From positions 1 to 7,161 of the forward strand of contig CAAGHL010000001.1 of the NCBI GenBank assembly GCA_900769665.1: 7,161 bases of DNA. The letters run 5' to 3'. Positions within the stretch are counted from its first letter, which is position 1. The number at the start of each line of letters is the position of its first letter. The stretch comes from Clostridia bacterium. GTDB taxonomy: Bacteria; Bacillota; Clostridia; Christensenellales; CAG-314. Shown here one piece after another: positions 1 to 6,341 of this stretch. The notes under the pieces are model-generated. The model was not told the origin of the DNA. It worked only from the letters and a program-made list of their open reading frames with translations, and made no database searches. The translations under genes were made by a program, and so were the position numbers.

Positions 1-10
1 AAAATCATCA

Positions 11-44
11 AAAAATCTTCGCCTTTAGGGCGCGAAGCGTTTTT
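11..44 (+). terminator. Probable intrinsic terminator of an upstream gene
   Basis: CTTCGC at 17-22 pairs perfectly with GCGAAG at 32-37 around a 9-base loop. A run of five T follows at 40-44, and a run of A precedes the stem at 11-15, so the hairpin could work on both strands. It probably ends transcription of a gene whose coding part lies before this window. The stem is only 6 bp, so confidence is moderate. Confidence 0.55.
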
Positions 45-109
45 GCGGCACCCGAGCGTGCACGATTAGAGTTAGAGCCATAAGTAATCTAAGGCAATAA
101 GCTAATAGT

Positions 110-190
110 GGTCAAGCCTCGGCTTGTGGCGAGATAATTAAAGGCAAACGAGCGAACTCGTACTTGCGGTACGCAAGCCGAGGCTTGACC
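110..190. repeat. Long inverted repeat with 17-bp perfect arms
   Basis: The arm at 110-126 (GGTCAAGCCTCGGCTTG) is the exact reverse complement of 174-190. The 47 bases between them can form small inner hairpins: ACGAG/CTCGT around CGAA, or CGTAC/GTACG at 158-172. Related versions of the right arm recur at 5358-5374 (one mismatch) and 6822-6838 (two mismatches), so this is a member of a dispersed repeat family and not a unique regulatory stem. It lies in the region where the purB promoter must be, so it may be part of the leader. Confidence 0.8.
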
Positions 191-210
191 TTTAAGAGTT
201 TATTAACCAT

Positions 211-227
211 TACTCGTCGACGTTAGG
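211..227 (+). repeat. ACGTTAGG-family repeat, copy 1
   Basis: TACTCGTCGACGTTAGG differs by one base from the identical copies at 5413-5429 and 6805-6821, and by a few bases from 6963-6979. It lies 20 bases after the inverted repeat ending at 190. The same module order (CAAGCCGAGG-TTGACC arm, then this motif) occurs at 5358-5429. Confidence 0.75.
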
Positions 228-266
228 TCGCTCGCAAAAATGATTAGTGATAGTTAAATTAACCCT

Positions 267-325
267 AAGTGTTCAATTTTTTTTTAACTTCTTGTCGGAA
301 GTTGAAAAATTTGGACACTTTTTTT
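267..325 (+). terminator. Terminator-like hairpin in the purB leader (possible attenuator)
   Basis: Bases 267-291 pair with 298-320 around the 6-base loop TTGTCG. AACTTC/GAAGTT forms the top, an A/T-rich run pairs below it (286-280 with 303-309), and AAGTGT at 267-272 pairs with ACACTT at 315-320 at the base. There are small bulges at 277-279 and about 312. A run of seven T (319-325) follows directly, then the purB ribosome site at 328. This has the form of an intrinsic terminator 13 bases before the purB start, so transcripts entering purB must read through it. It may be an attenuator; a decayed palindromic element is the alternative. Confidence 0.65.
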
Positions 326-327
326 GT

Positions 328-333
328 GGGAGG
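328..333 (+). promoter_or_regulatory. purB ribosome binding site, decides the start
   Basis: GGGAGG lies 5 bases before ATG 339. An in-frame TTG at 324 would extend the protein by five residues but would place this site inside the coding region, so ATG 339 is chosen. Confidence 0.85.
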
Positions 334-338
334 TAACA

Positions 339-1778
339 ATGGAAGGCTACGACAGTTACGTATCTCCTTTTTGCCAACGCTATGCAGGCAAGGCAATGCA
401 ACAGGTGTTTTTCGCCGATTTCAAATTCGGCACTTGGCGCAAGTTGTGGATTGCCCTTGCCGAAGCGGAACAACAACTCGGATTGGATATTTCCGACGAA
501 CAAATTTCCGAAATGCGCGCGCATGCGGCTGACATCGACTACGCCCGTGCCGAGGAGTTGGAACACTCCGTCCGTCACGACGTAATGGCGCACTTGCTTG
601 CCTACGGAGAGCAATGCCCGACCGCTAAACCCATCATGCACCTCGGCGCAACAAGTTGCTACGTAGGCGACAACACCGACGTGATACAAATGCGGCAAGC
701 AATGTTGCTTGTCAAGGGCAAACTGTTGCACGTTTTGGCTGTTCTTCGTGACTTTGCCGAGCGGTACAAGTCCCTCGGTTGTTTGGGATACACGCATTTT
801 CAAGCGGCGCAACCCACTACGGTGGGCAAACGCGCCACACTGTGGATGCAGGATCTTGTTACCGACCTAAACAATCTGGACTTTCAACTGAATAACCTTG
901 CCTTACTCGGTTGCAAAGGCACGACGGGTACTGCGGCAAGCTTTTTGCAGTTGTTTGACGGCGACGTGAGCAAGGTAAAGCAACTTGACAAACTGATTGC
1001 CGAAAAAACGGGTTTTATCCGCACTGTATCGGTCAGCGGACAAACTTACAGTCGCAAGACGGACTACAACGTGTTGTCGGTGTTGTGCGGTATCGCTCAA
1101 AGCGCGCACAAGTTTGCTAACGACGTCAGGTTGCTATCCCACGAAAAGGAGTTGGAGGAACCGTTCGAGTCGGCGCAAATAGGTTCATCGGCAATGGCTT
1201 ACAAACGCAACCCCATGCGCAGCGAACGTATGACGGCGTTGTGTCGCTACGTAATTTGCGACAGTCTCAACCCCGCGTTGACGGCTTCGGAACAGTGGTT
1301 GGAGCGCACACTCGACGACAGCGCAAACCGCCGCGTATCCTTGCCCGAGGCGTTCCTTGCCGTAGACGGAATACTTACGCTGTATGCAAATATTGCGGCG
1401 GGGCTAACCGTCTATCCCAAAGTAATTGCAAAAAATCTTGCAAGAGAGTTGCCCTTCATGGCTACCGAAAGCATACTGATGTACTGCGTGGAGCACAAGG
1501 GCGGCGACAGACAAGCGTTGCACGAGGCGATACGTCAACACAGTTTTGCTTGCGCACGCAAAATGAAGGAAGACGGCGCAGACAACGACTTGCTTGCACG
1601 CATTGTTGCGGACGAGCGTTTCGGACTGACGGCGGACGAGGTAAACAACCTTGTCGACGTGCAAAAGTTTACCGGTATGGCGGCGGAACAAGTGCAAGAT
1701 TTTATTGCGGATGTCGACGAAATCCTTGTACGTAACAAAAAATTCGTTACAAACAACGACGACGGCGTGACGGTGTAG
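339..1778 (+). CDS. purB: Adenylosuccinate lyase
   Basis: This enzyme removes fumarate from adenylosuccinate to give AMP and from SAICAR to give AICAR, so it acts twice in cytosolic purine synthesis. The 479-residue protein belongs to the fumarase/aspartase superfamily. The signature loop SSAMAYKRNPMRSE is at about residues 283-296 and holds the catalytic serine. RHDVMAH at 79-85 and THFQAAQPTTVGKR from Thr152-His153 carry the two histidines known to act in this family. MHLGATSCYVGDN at about 100 is also typical. The loop and length resemble the animal type (KRNPMRSER) more than the shorter Bacillus type (HKRNPIGSE), a form found in many Clostridia. The start is set by GGGAGG at 328-333. purA follows after 78 bases with no terminator, so the two are probably one transcript. 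A terminator-like hairpin precedes the gene. Confidence 0.97.
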   Translation: MEGYDSYVSPFCQRYAGKAMQQVFFADFKFGTWRKLWIALAEAEQQLGLDISDEQISEMRAHAADIDYARAEELEHSVRHDVMAHLLAYGEQCPTAKPIMHLGATSCYVGDNTDVIQMRQAMLLVKGKLLHVLAVLRDFAERYKSLGCLGYTHFQAAQPTTVGKRATLWMQDLVTDLNNLDFQLNNLALLGCKGTTGTAASFLQLFDGDVSKVKQLDKLIAEKTGFIRTVSVSGQTYSRKTDYNVLSVLCGIAQSAHKFANDVRLLSHEKELEEPFESAQIGSSAMAYKRNPMRSERMTALCRYVICDSLNPALTASEQWLERTLDDSANRRVSLPEAFLAVDGILTLYANIAAGLTVYPKVIAKNLARELPFMATESILMYCVEHKGGDRQALHEAIRQHSFACARKMKEDGADNDLLARIVADERFGLTADEVNNLVDVQKFTGMAAEQVQDFIADVDEILVRNKKFVTNNDDGVTV

Positions 1779-1787
1779 TCGCGCTTA

Positions 1788-1842
1788 GCAAATGTATCGT
1801 TTGCCAACCGTTGCACTGCAACTAAACCAAGGCTAGGCAAAC
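1788..1842 (+). other. Alternative small hairpins in the purB-purA gap
   Basis: GTTTGCC (1799-1805) can pair with GGCAAAC (1836-1842), enclosing a perfect GTTGC-ACT-GCAAC hairpin at 1810-1822. Alternatively GCAAA (1788-1792) pairs with TTTGC (1800-1804). The two foldings exclude each other because they share 1800-1804. The structure ends 5 bases before the purA ribosome site CGGAGGG (1847-1853). No T-run follows, so it is not a terminator. It could affect translation or RNA stability, which is inference only. Confidence 0.4.
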
Positions 1843-1856
1843 AAATCGGAGGGAAC

Positions 1857-3128
1857 ATGCTTACATCTATTGTAGGAATCAACTGGGGCGACGAAGGAAA
1901 GGGACGTATGGTGGACTTGCTTGCCGCTTCCCAAGACATCGTGGTGCGCTATCAAGGCGGCAACAACGCAGGACACACCGTAATCAACGAAAAAGGCAAG
2001 TTTGTGCTCAACCTGTTGCCGTCGGCAATCCTGCGTGAGGACAAAGTAAACGTGATGGGCAACGGCATGGTGGTCAACATCGAACACCTTTGCAAGGAGA
2101 TCGCTCACCTGCGTGAGGGCGGCATCGACATCACACCCGATCGCTTGAAAATCAGCGACAAAGCCGTGGTGTGCTGCCCCTTTGACGTAATGCAGGACGG
2201 GTTGGAGGAAGATCGCCTCGCCGACCGCAAGTTCGGTTCCACTCGCCGCGGTATTGCCCCCGTTTATGCGGACAAATACATGAAAAAAGCAATACGTATG
2301 GGAGATTTGTTGCATCCGCAGTACCTTCGCGAGCGTTTGGAAACCATCGTCGATTGGAAAAACTTGATGCTCAAGGGCATGTACGACTTCGACGGCTACA
2401 CCGTGGACGAACTCGTTGCTTGGTTCGACACCTACGGTAAACCGCTTATTCCCTACATTTGTGACGTCAGCACCTACCTCGACAATGCGCTGACCGAAGG
2501 CAAAAACGTAATGTTGGAGGCGCAACTCGGCGCACTTCGCGACATCGATTTCGGCATTTATCCCTACACAACGTCCTCTTCCACAATTACGGCTTACGGA
2601 CCTGTCGGCGCAGGTATCCCTTGGCGCAAGGTTGATACGGCTGTCGGCGTAATGAAAGCCTACTCCACATGCGTAGGCGAAGGACCTTTCACTGCCGAAA
2701 TGTTCGGCGAGGAAGGCGAAAACCTGCGTAAGGCAGGCGGCGAATACGGCGCGGCAACGGGTAGACCGCGTAGAGTCGGCGGTTTCGACGTTGTTGCCAG
2801 TCGCTACGGCGTAAAAATGCAGGGCGCGACGGAGATTGCACTGACAAAACTCGATGTGTTGGACGGCTTTACAAAAATTCCCGTTTGCGTTGCTTACGAA
2901 GTTGACGGCGTGCGCGTGGACAGCTTCCCGAGTGGCGAGGCTCTAAACAAAGCCAAACCCGTAATCGAGTATTTGGACGGTTGGCAAACTTCCACGGCAG
3001 ACTGTCGCAAGTACGAAGACCTGCCGCAAAACGCCCGTAAGTATATCGAATTTTTGGAAAAATCCGTCGGTTGCTACATCAAGTACATCTCCGTCGGCGC
3101 GGAGCGTGACGCAATCATCGTCAAGTAG
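1857..3128 (+). CDS. purA: Adenylosuccinate synthetase
   Basis: PurA joins aspartate to IMP using GTP, giving adenylosuccinate, the first committed step to AMP; PurB then completes the branch. The 423-residue length fits the bacterial family (about 430). The N-terminus has the phosphate loop GINWGDEGKGR (residues 7-17) with Asp12, the expected catalytic base, and NNAGHTV with His40, the expected catalytic acid. TTSSST is the IMP-binding segment in the middle, TGRPRR (301-306) carries the arginines of the nucleotide pocket, TKLD (330-333) is the guanine-recognition motif, and SVGAERD (412-418) lies near the end. After TGRPRRVG the protein has Gly309 where Bacillus and E. coli have Trp; I believe related Clostridia also vary here. 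The start is supported by CGGAGGG at 1847-1853. The gene is probably cotranscribed with purB. Confidence 0.97.
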   Translation: MLTSIVGINWGDEGKGRMVDLLAASQDIVVRYQGGNNAGHTVINEKGKFVLNLLPSAILREDKVNVMGNGMVVNIEHLCKEIAHLREGGIDITPDRLKISDKAVVCCPFDVMQDGLEEDRLADRKFGSTRRGIAPVYADKYMKKAIRMGDLLHPQYLRERLETIVDWKNLMLKGMYDFDGYTVDELVAWFDTYGKPLIPYICDVSTYLDNALTEGKNVMLEAQLGALRDIDFGIYPYTTSSSTITAYGPVGAGIPWRKVDTAVGVMKAYSTCVGEGPFTAEMFGEEGENLRKAGGEYGAATGRPRRVGGFDVVASRYGVKMQGATEIALTKLDVLDGFTKIPVCVAYEVDGVRVDSFPSGEALNKAKPVIEYLDGWQTSTADCRKYEDLPQNARKYIEFLEKSVGCYIKYISVGAERDAIIVK

Positions 3129-3412
3129 CCCTCGCCGGGTGGGCAAACTATTGGTGGTGTAAATCGGCATTGACTTTTCCTACCATTGACGTTTAGCGAG
3201 AAGAAACTTTATCAAGTTGTCAGTTGATTAACGTCGCTCGCCGTTGACAAGTGGTGTTGTTGTCAATAGCCGCACTCAACTCAAAACGTAATCAAAAAAT
3301 CGATACGTATTACAAATTTGCGTACATATCGGCGCAAAAATAGTCGGTAAAACCTACCGAAAAACAATCAAAATACACGCAAAGACTACTGCAAAGTAAA
3401 CTTGGAGGGTTT
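3129..3412. other. purA-guaA intergenic region, possible guaA control region
   Basis: These 284 bases carry no gene. No intrinsic terminator follows purA. TTGACAA (3244-3250) and TTGTCAA (3260-3266) form an inverted repeat with a 9-base spacer. TTGACA at 3244 could be a -35 box, but no good -10 box sits 16-18 bases after it. The stretch 3163-3271 (GGCATTGAC to GTCAATAGCC) is a loose palindrome with a degenerate relative of the ACGTTAGG motif (GACGTTTAGCGAG at 3187). TCGGTA-AAACC-TACCGA at 3344-3360 is a perfect 6-bp hairpin followed by five A, so its T-run would be on the minus strand. I see no purine riboswitch core. Confidence 0.4.
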
Positions 3413-4939
3413 ATGAAAAAACAACAAACGGTGCTTGTCCTCGACTTCGGCGGACAGTACAAGGAGCTGATTGCCAGACGTGTGCGCGAGTGCCACGTGT
3501 ACTCCCAAATATTGCCCGGCAACACTCCCGTGGAAAAAATCAAGGAGATTGCTCCTGTCGGTATCATACTTACGGGCGGTCCGCACAGTGTGTACAACGA
3601 AACTTCGCCGCACTGCACCAAGGAACTGTTTGAGCTTGGCATACCCGTGCTTGGCATTTGCTACGGCATGCAACTTATGAGTTACACACTCGGCGGCAAA
3701 GTCAGGGCCTGCTCGGTAAGCGAATACGGTACGATAAACACTGTTGTAGATACGTCCTGCGTGCTGTTTGACGGCGTGGACGTCGACACCGTAACGCTGA
3801 TGAGCCACACCGATTATGTTGCGGAACTCCCCCAAGGTTTTGTACCTGTTGCGCATACGGCGGATTGCCCCGTTGCCGCAATGGAAAACACAGCTCAAAA
3901 GCTTTATGCAGTGCAATTTCACCCCGAAGTGGAGCGTACCAAGCAAGGTTTGCAAATCTTGCGCAACTTTTTGTTTAAGGTGTGCGGCGCAAACGGCGAC
4001 TACAACATCGACGACTTCATCGTTACGCAAATCGAAAAAATTCGCGAGCAAGTCGGCGATCGTCAAGTGGTACTCGGTCTAAGCGGCGGCGTGGACAGCT
4101 CGGTGTGCGCGGCAATTCTGGAACGTGCCATTCCCAATCAACTCACATGTATTTTTGTCGATCACGGCATGATGCGCAAAAACGAGGGCGACGAAATTCA
4201 AGCGGCTTTTGAAGGTAAATCGCTCAACTTCGTACGTGTAAATGCCGAGGAACGTTTTCTTGGCAAGCTCAGCGGTGTTACCGATCCCGAACGCAAACGC
4301 AAAATCATCGGCGAAGAGTTTGTTCGCGTATTTGAGGAAGAAAGTGCAAAATTCAGCGGAAGTATGCTTGCGCAAGGCACAATCTATCCCGACATCGTGG
4401 AAAGCGGCATTACAACGGGCGCAGTCATCAAGTCCCATCACAATGTTGGCGGACTGCCCAAGGAAACAAAGTTTGTCGGGCTTGTGGAGCCGCTTCGCAG
4501 TTTGTTCAAGGACGAAGTGCGCGAACTCGGTCGCAAGCTCGGTTTGTCGGATACTCTCGTCAATCGTCAGCCGTTCCCCGGTCCGGGACTTGCCGTCAGA
4601 TGTATCGGCGCAATAACTAAGGAACGTTTGGACATTTTGCGCGATGCCGACTACATCTACCGTGAGGAATTGGAGCGTGCAGGGCTGCATTACGGGCAAT
4701 ACTTTGCCGTGCTTACCGACATGCGCACCGTCGGCGTAATGGGTGACGGACGTACCTACAACTACGTGCTTGCATTGCGTGCCGTCAACACAAGCGATTT
4801 CATGACGGCGGAGTACGCGCACATACCCTACGAGGTGTTGGACGTAGTGACCTCGCGCATTGTCAACGAAGTTGTCGGCGTCAGTCGAGTGGTGTATGAT
4901 GTGACGGGGAAGCCCCCTGCAACCATAGAATGGGAGTAA
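3413..4939 (+). CDS. guaA: GMP synthase (glutamine-hydrolysing)
   Basis: GuaA aminates XMP to GMP with ATP and glutamine, the last step of the guanine branch from IMP. The 508-residue protein has the full bacterial layout. The class I glutamine amidotransferase domain occupies about 1-190, with TGGPHS at 54-59, nucleophile Cys83 in GICYGMQ, and His170/Glu172 in FHPEV completing the triad. The ATP pyrophosphatase domain follows, with the PP-loop SGGVDSS at 224-230. The C-terminal dimerisation and XMP-binding part has RQPFPGPGLAVR from residue 385 and ends in KPPATIEWE. GGAGGG at 3404-3409 supports the start. The gene lies on the same strand as purBA, but the 284-base gap suggests partly separate control. 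Its stop codon sits inside the left arm of a 134-bp palindrome. Confidence 0.97.
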   Translation: MKKQQTVLVLDFGGQYKELIARRVRECHVYSQILPGNTPVEKIKEIAPVGIILTGGPHSVYNETSPHCTKELFELGIPVLGICYGMQLMSYTLGGKVRACSVSEYGTINTVVDTSCVLFDGVDVDTVTLMSHTDYVAELPQGFVPVAHTADCPVAAMENTAQKLYAVQFHPEVERTKQGLQILRNFLFKVCGANGDYNIDDFIVTQIEKIREQVGDRQVVLGLSGGVDSSVCAAILERAIPNQLTCIFVDHGMMRKNEGDEIQAAFEGKSLNFVRVNAEERFLGKLSGVTDPERKRKIIGEEFVRVFEEESAKFSGSMLAQGTIYPDIVESGITTGAVIKSHHNVGGLPKETKFVGLVEPLRSLFKDEVRELGRKLGLSDTLVNRQPFPGPGLAVRCIGAITKERLDILRDADYIYREELERAGLHYGQYFAVLTDMRTVGVMGDGRTYNYVLALRAVNTSDFMTAEYAHIPYEVLDVVTSRIVNEVVGVSRVVYDVTGKPPATIEWE

Positions 4940-5069
4940 TGCGGGCGCATATCGGCACATCTTGCGGCTACGCTTGCCACGCCCCGCTCGTCATGTACGC
5001 CGTAGTACATTAGGCGAGCGTTGCGCGGCAACTGTTGCCACAATCTGCACCAATCTGCGCCCGCATTAC
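4936..5069. repeat. 134-bp imperfect palindrome overlapping the guaA stop codon
   Basis: GTAATGCGGGCGCA at 4936-4949 is the exact reverse complement of 5056-5069. Further in, CGCTCG (4985-4990) pairs with CGAGCG (5015-5020) and ATGTAC (4993-4998) with GTACAT (5005-5010), with many matches between, so the whole segment folds into one long hairpin with loop GCCGTA. The apex (CTCGTC, hairpin, TTAGGCGAG) recalls the CTCGTC-ACG-TTAGG repeat found elsewhere. No T-run follows, so it is not a standard terminator, although it could protect the 3' end of guaA mRNA. Confidence 0.8.
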
Positions 5070-5100
5070 GGGTTAATGAAAAATCTGTAGATAGATGAAA

Positions 5101-5317
5101 CGCCGAAGATATGGCTTGTGTATTGTGGTCGGGCGAGGTATTGTCTCACCGCGAACGCCTGATGCTCGCTCCGCGCAGAGCAAAGTAGTGGTCATCCGCT
5201 TTCAATCTTATGCGCCTACGCTCCGATGTCGCTGTGGGACAACACCTCGCCGTCCACTTCAATGCGAGTGAGAATGCAAGGTTTGCTTGTCATCTTTTAA
5301 CTTAATTGACTTCGGCG
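5101..5317. repeat. Large imperfect palindrome, about 140-215 bp
   Basis: The clearest arms are 5122-5153 and 5230-5262. GGCGAGGT at 5132-5139 matches ACCTCGCC at 5244-5251 exactly, and flanking bases match with few differences (TATTGTCTCACCGCG against CGCTGTGGGACAACA). An outer pair CGCCGAAG (5101-5108) and CTTCGGCG (5310-5317) may belong to the same structure. The centre holds GCTC/GAGC. No open reading frame of note is present. It appears to be a non-coding repeat element. Confidence 0.65.
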
Positions 5318-5340
5318 GTTGATTGCAATAAGTAATTATC

Positions 5341-5470
5341 TTGTCATTGCGAGGAACAAGCCGAGGATTGACCTGTGCTGACTATGACTACGTTGGAGAA
5401 GCGGCTCTATTCTACTCGTCAACGTTAGGTTGTGACGTGGCAATCTGCTGGAAAGCACCCTTGTTAATAA
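5341..5470 (+). repeat. Dispersed intergenic repeat of the TGTCATTGCGAG type
   Basis: It begins TTGTCATTGCGAGGAACAAG and ends near GACGTGGCAATCTGCTGG, a pattern seen as intergenic repeats in many bacterial genomes. ATTGC (5346-5350) and GCAAT (5440-5444) are complementary. Inside lie an arm CAAGCCGAGGATTGACC (5358-5374) shared with 174-190 and an ACGTTAGG motif copy. The right part (5429-5468) recurs in inverted orientation at about 6403-6441 and in direct orientation at 6371-6410. Confidence 0.65.
5413..5429 (+). repeat. ACGTTAGG-family repeat, copy 2
   Basis: TACTCGTCAACGTTAGG is identical to 6805-6821 and one base different from 211-227. It is embedded in the repeat at 5341-5470. Confidence 0.8.
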
Positions 5471-5480
5471 ATATAATTTT

Positions 5481-5520
5481 AGGCGAATTGTAGTGATGTC
5501 CGCACAGTTCGCCTTTTTTT
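5481..5520 (+). terminator. Intrinsic terminator, + strand
   Basis: AGGCGAATTG (5481-5490) pairs with CAGTTCGCCT (5505-5514) over 10 bp with one G-T pair and a 14-base loop. An unbroken T-run continues to 5520. It faces the + strand and would stop any transcript running out of guaA, more than 500 bases after that stop codon. Confidence 0.75.
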
Positions 5521-5537
5521 AATAATGTCCCACCGAC

Positions 5538-5651
5538 TTGTTTACAGTTTGTTGTCGGTTTGCGCGAACCGCTACCCCGACCACCCACCCCTCAAGGTCA
5601 AAAACGTCGTAGTGCAATGTGGTGAGAAGCAAACTGTTTGCAAATAAACAA
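5538..5651. repeat. Imperfect palindrome between two terminators
   Basis: TTGTTTA (5538-5544) and ACAGTTTG (5544-5551) match TAAACAA (5645-5651) and CAAACTGT (5630-5637). The right arm carries 7 extra bases between its two parts. The loop includes a C-rich stretch at 5575-5591. No gene is seen in 5521-5687. Confidence 0.45.
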
Positions 5652-5687
5652 TGCTTGACAATTTCAAACAACTTCATTCAGAATACA

Positions 5688-5724
5688 AAAACAGACCTTT
5701 GCAAAAAACGCGAAGGTCTGTTTT
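5688..5724 (-). terminator. Intrinsic terminator of the P-loop gene (bidirectional)
   Basis: AAAACAGACCTT (5688-5699) and AAGGTCTGTTTT (5713-5724) form a perfect 12-bp stem with a 13-base loop. On the minus strand the stem runs into TTTTTGTATT, giving a good U-rich tail 25 bases after the stop codon at 5750. T-rich sequence also follows on the + strand, so it can serve both directions. Confidence 0.85.
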
Positions 5725-5749
5725 GCTATTTATTTAGTTTTTGCGGCAA

Positions 5750-6163
5750 TTAGTCCGTCACGTACTTGGCGATAAATTCGGGCAATTCCTCACGTGCGCC
5801 GCTTGCGGTTACGACAAATTTAATGCCGAATTCCTCGCTGAGCGCGCCGATACCGTTGTAAAACTCTTCAAGTTGACTAATATTGCAATCCAGCAGGCGA
5901 GTAAGTCCGTCGACAAAAACCAATTCGATGTCGTAGTTGGCAGCCAACATACCTTTTACAAAAGCCAAAACTTCGCTTTGCGTGTGCAGTCCGTAGTGGG
6001 AAGCGTCCACAAGACGAATGGTTGTATCAAGGTCGTGCATGCGGTGGTTGGTGCGATCCAAGTATACCACAACGCCTTTTGCGTCCTTTGCCAAAGTGTT
6101 TGCCAATTCTACTATTCTTTTTGTTTTGCCGCTGCCTTTGCTGCCGTAGATGATTTGAATCAA
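5750..6163 (-). CDS. Small P-loop ATP-binding protein of unknown function
   Basis: The 137-residue protein has a Walker A motif GSKGSGKT (residues 7-14) right after the first beta strand (IQIIY). A Walker B-like strand LVFVD ends at Asp85, and a later strand FVVTAS is at about 116-121. It is little more than a minimal RecA-like ATPase core, with no signal peptide or membrane segment. I recall similar short Clostridia proteins beginning MIQIIYGKKGSGKT, sometimes labelled PilT-like; that label seems misleading and no pilus gene is near. The start chosen is TTG 6163, because GGAGG at 6172-6176 lies 8 bases before it. A TTG at 6178 would include that site in the coding region. The gene has its own promoter and terminator, so it is a single-gene transcript convergent with guaA. 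Function is not known. Confidence 0.85.
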   Translation of the reverse strand: MIQIIYGSKGSGKTKRIVELANTLAKDAKGVVVYLDRTNHRMHDLDTTIRLVDASHYGLHTQSEVLAFVKGMLAANYDIELVFVDGLTRLLDCNISQLEEFYNGIGALSEEFGIKFVVTASGAREELPEFIAKYVTD

Positions 6164-6171
6164 TGTAGTGT

Positions 6172-6176
6172 CCTCC
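6172..6176 (-). promoter_or_regulatory. Ribosome binding site deciding the TTG start
   Basis: On the minus strand GGAGG is followed by an 8-base spacer and TTG at 6163. This favours 6163 over the in-frame TTG at 6178, which overlaps the site itself. Confidence 0.8.
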
Positions 6177-6212
6177 AATAAGTCTTATGCGAGGGAAACC
6201 TCACTTGTATAT

Positions 6213-6241
6213 ATTGTAATACATTTGAAGAGGAATTTCAA
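6213..6241 (-). promoter_or_regulatory. Promoter of the P-loop gene
   Basis: On the minus strand, TTGAAA (6241-6236) and TACAAT (6218-6213) are separated by exactly 17 bases, a good housekeeping sigma factor promoter. Transcription would start near 6206 and give a leader of about 43 bases. Confidence 0.75.
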
Positions 6242-6264
6242 GGGGTAATTGAAAAATTTTTTCG

Positions 6265-6300
6265 GAGAAAACCTGCGAGGTTTTCCCCTCCACCTAACGT
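6265..6300 (-). repeat. Left end module: ACGTTAGGTGG plus hairpin
   Basis: Read on the minus strand, ACGTTAGGTGG (6300-6290) is followed by a hairpin with perfect arms GAAAACCT (6267-6274) and AGGTTTTC (6278-6285) and loop GCG. The same order (motif, then a GGGAAAA...TTTTCCC hairpin with a CGC loop) is found in the opposite orientation at 6972-7020. The two copies flank the gene-free block and each leads into an outward-facing promoter. Confidence 0.6.
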
Positions 6301-6341
6301 ATACGATGTAAAGTGATTAAGTGAGTGACAGTATGCAATAA

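Noticed and set aside
110..138. purB promoter TGGTCA (109-114) with GATAAT (133-138)
   Set aside because: The -35 box is weak, the spacer is 18 bases, and it lies inside the inverted repeat; it is not good enough to call.
324..338. TTG at 324 as the purB start
   Set aside because: It would place the GGGAGG ribosome site inside the gene; ATG 339 is correctly spaced from it.
45..338. Purine (guanine) riboswitch before purB
   Set aside because: The conserved junction and loop bases of the class are not found; the visible stem at 110-190 belongs to a dispersed repeat.
5575..5591. C-rich run, a possible G-quadruplex on the minus strand
   Set aside because: Only three runs of three or more G plus one GG; at best a weak two-layer structure with no clear target.
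5741..6181. Plus-strand open frame opposite the P-loop gene
   Set aside because: It is the antisense shadow of a gene that has its own promoter, ribosome site, Walker motifs and terminator.
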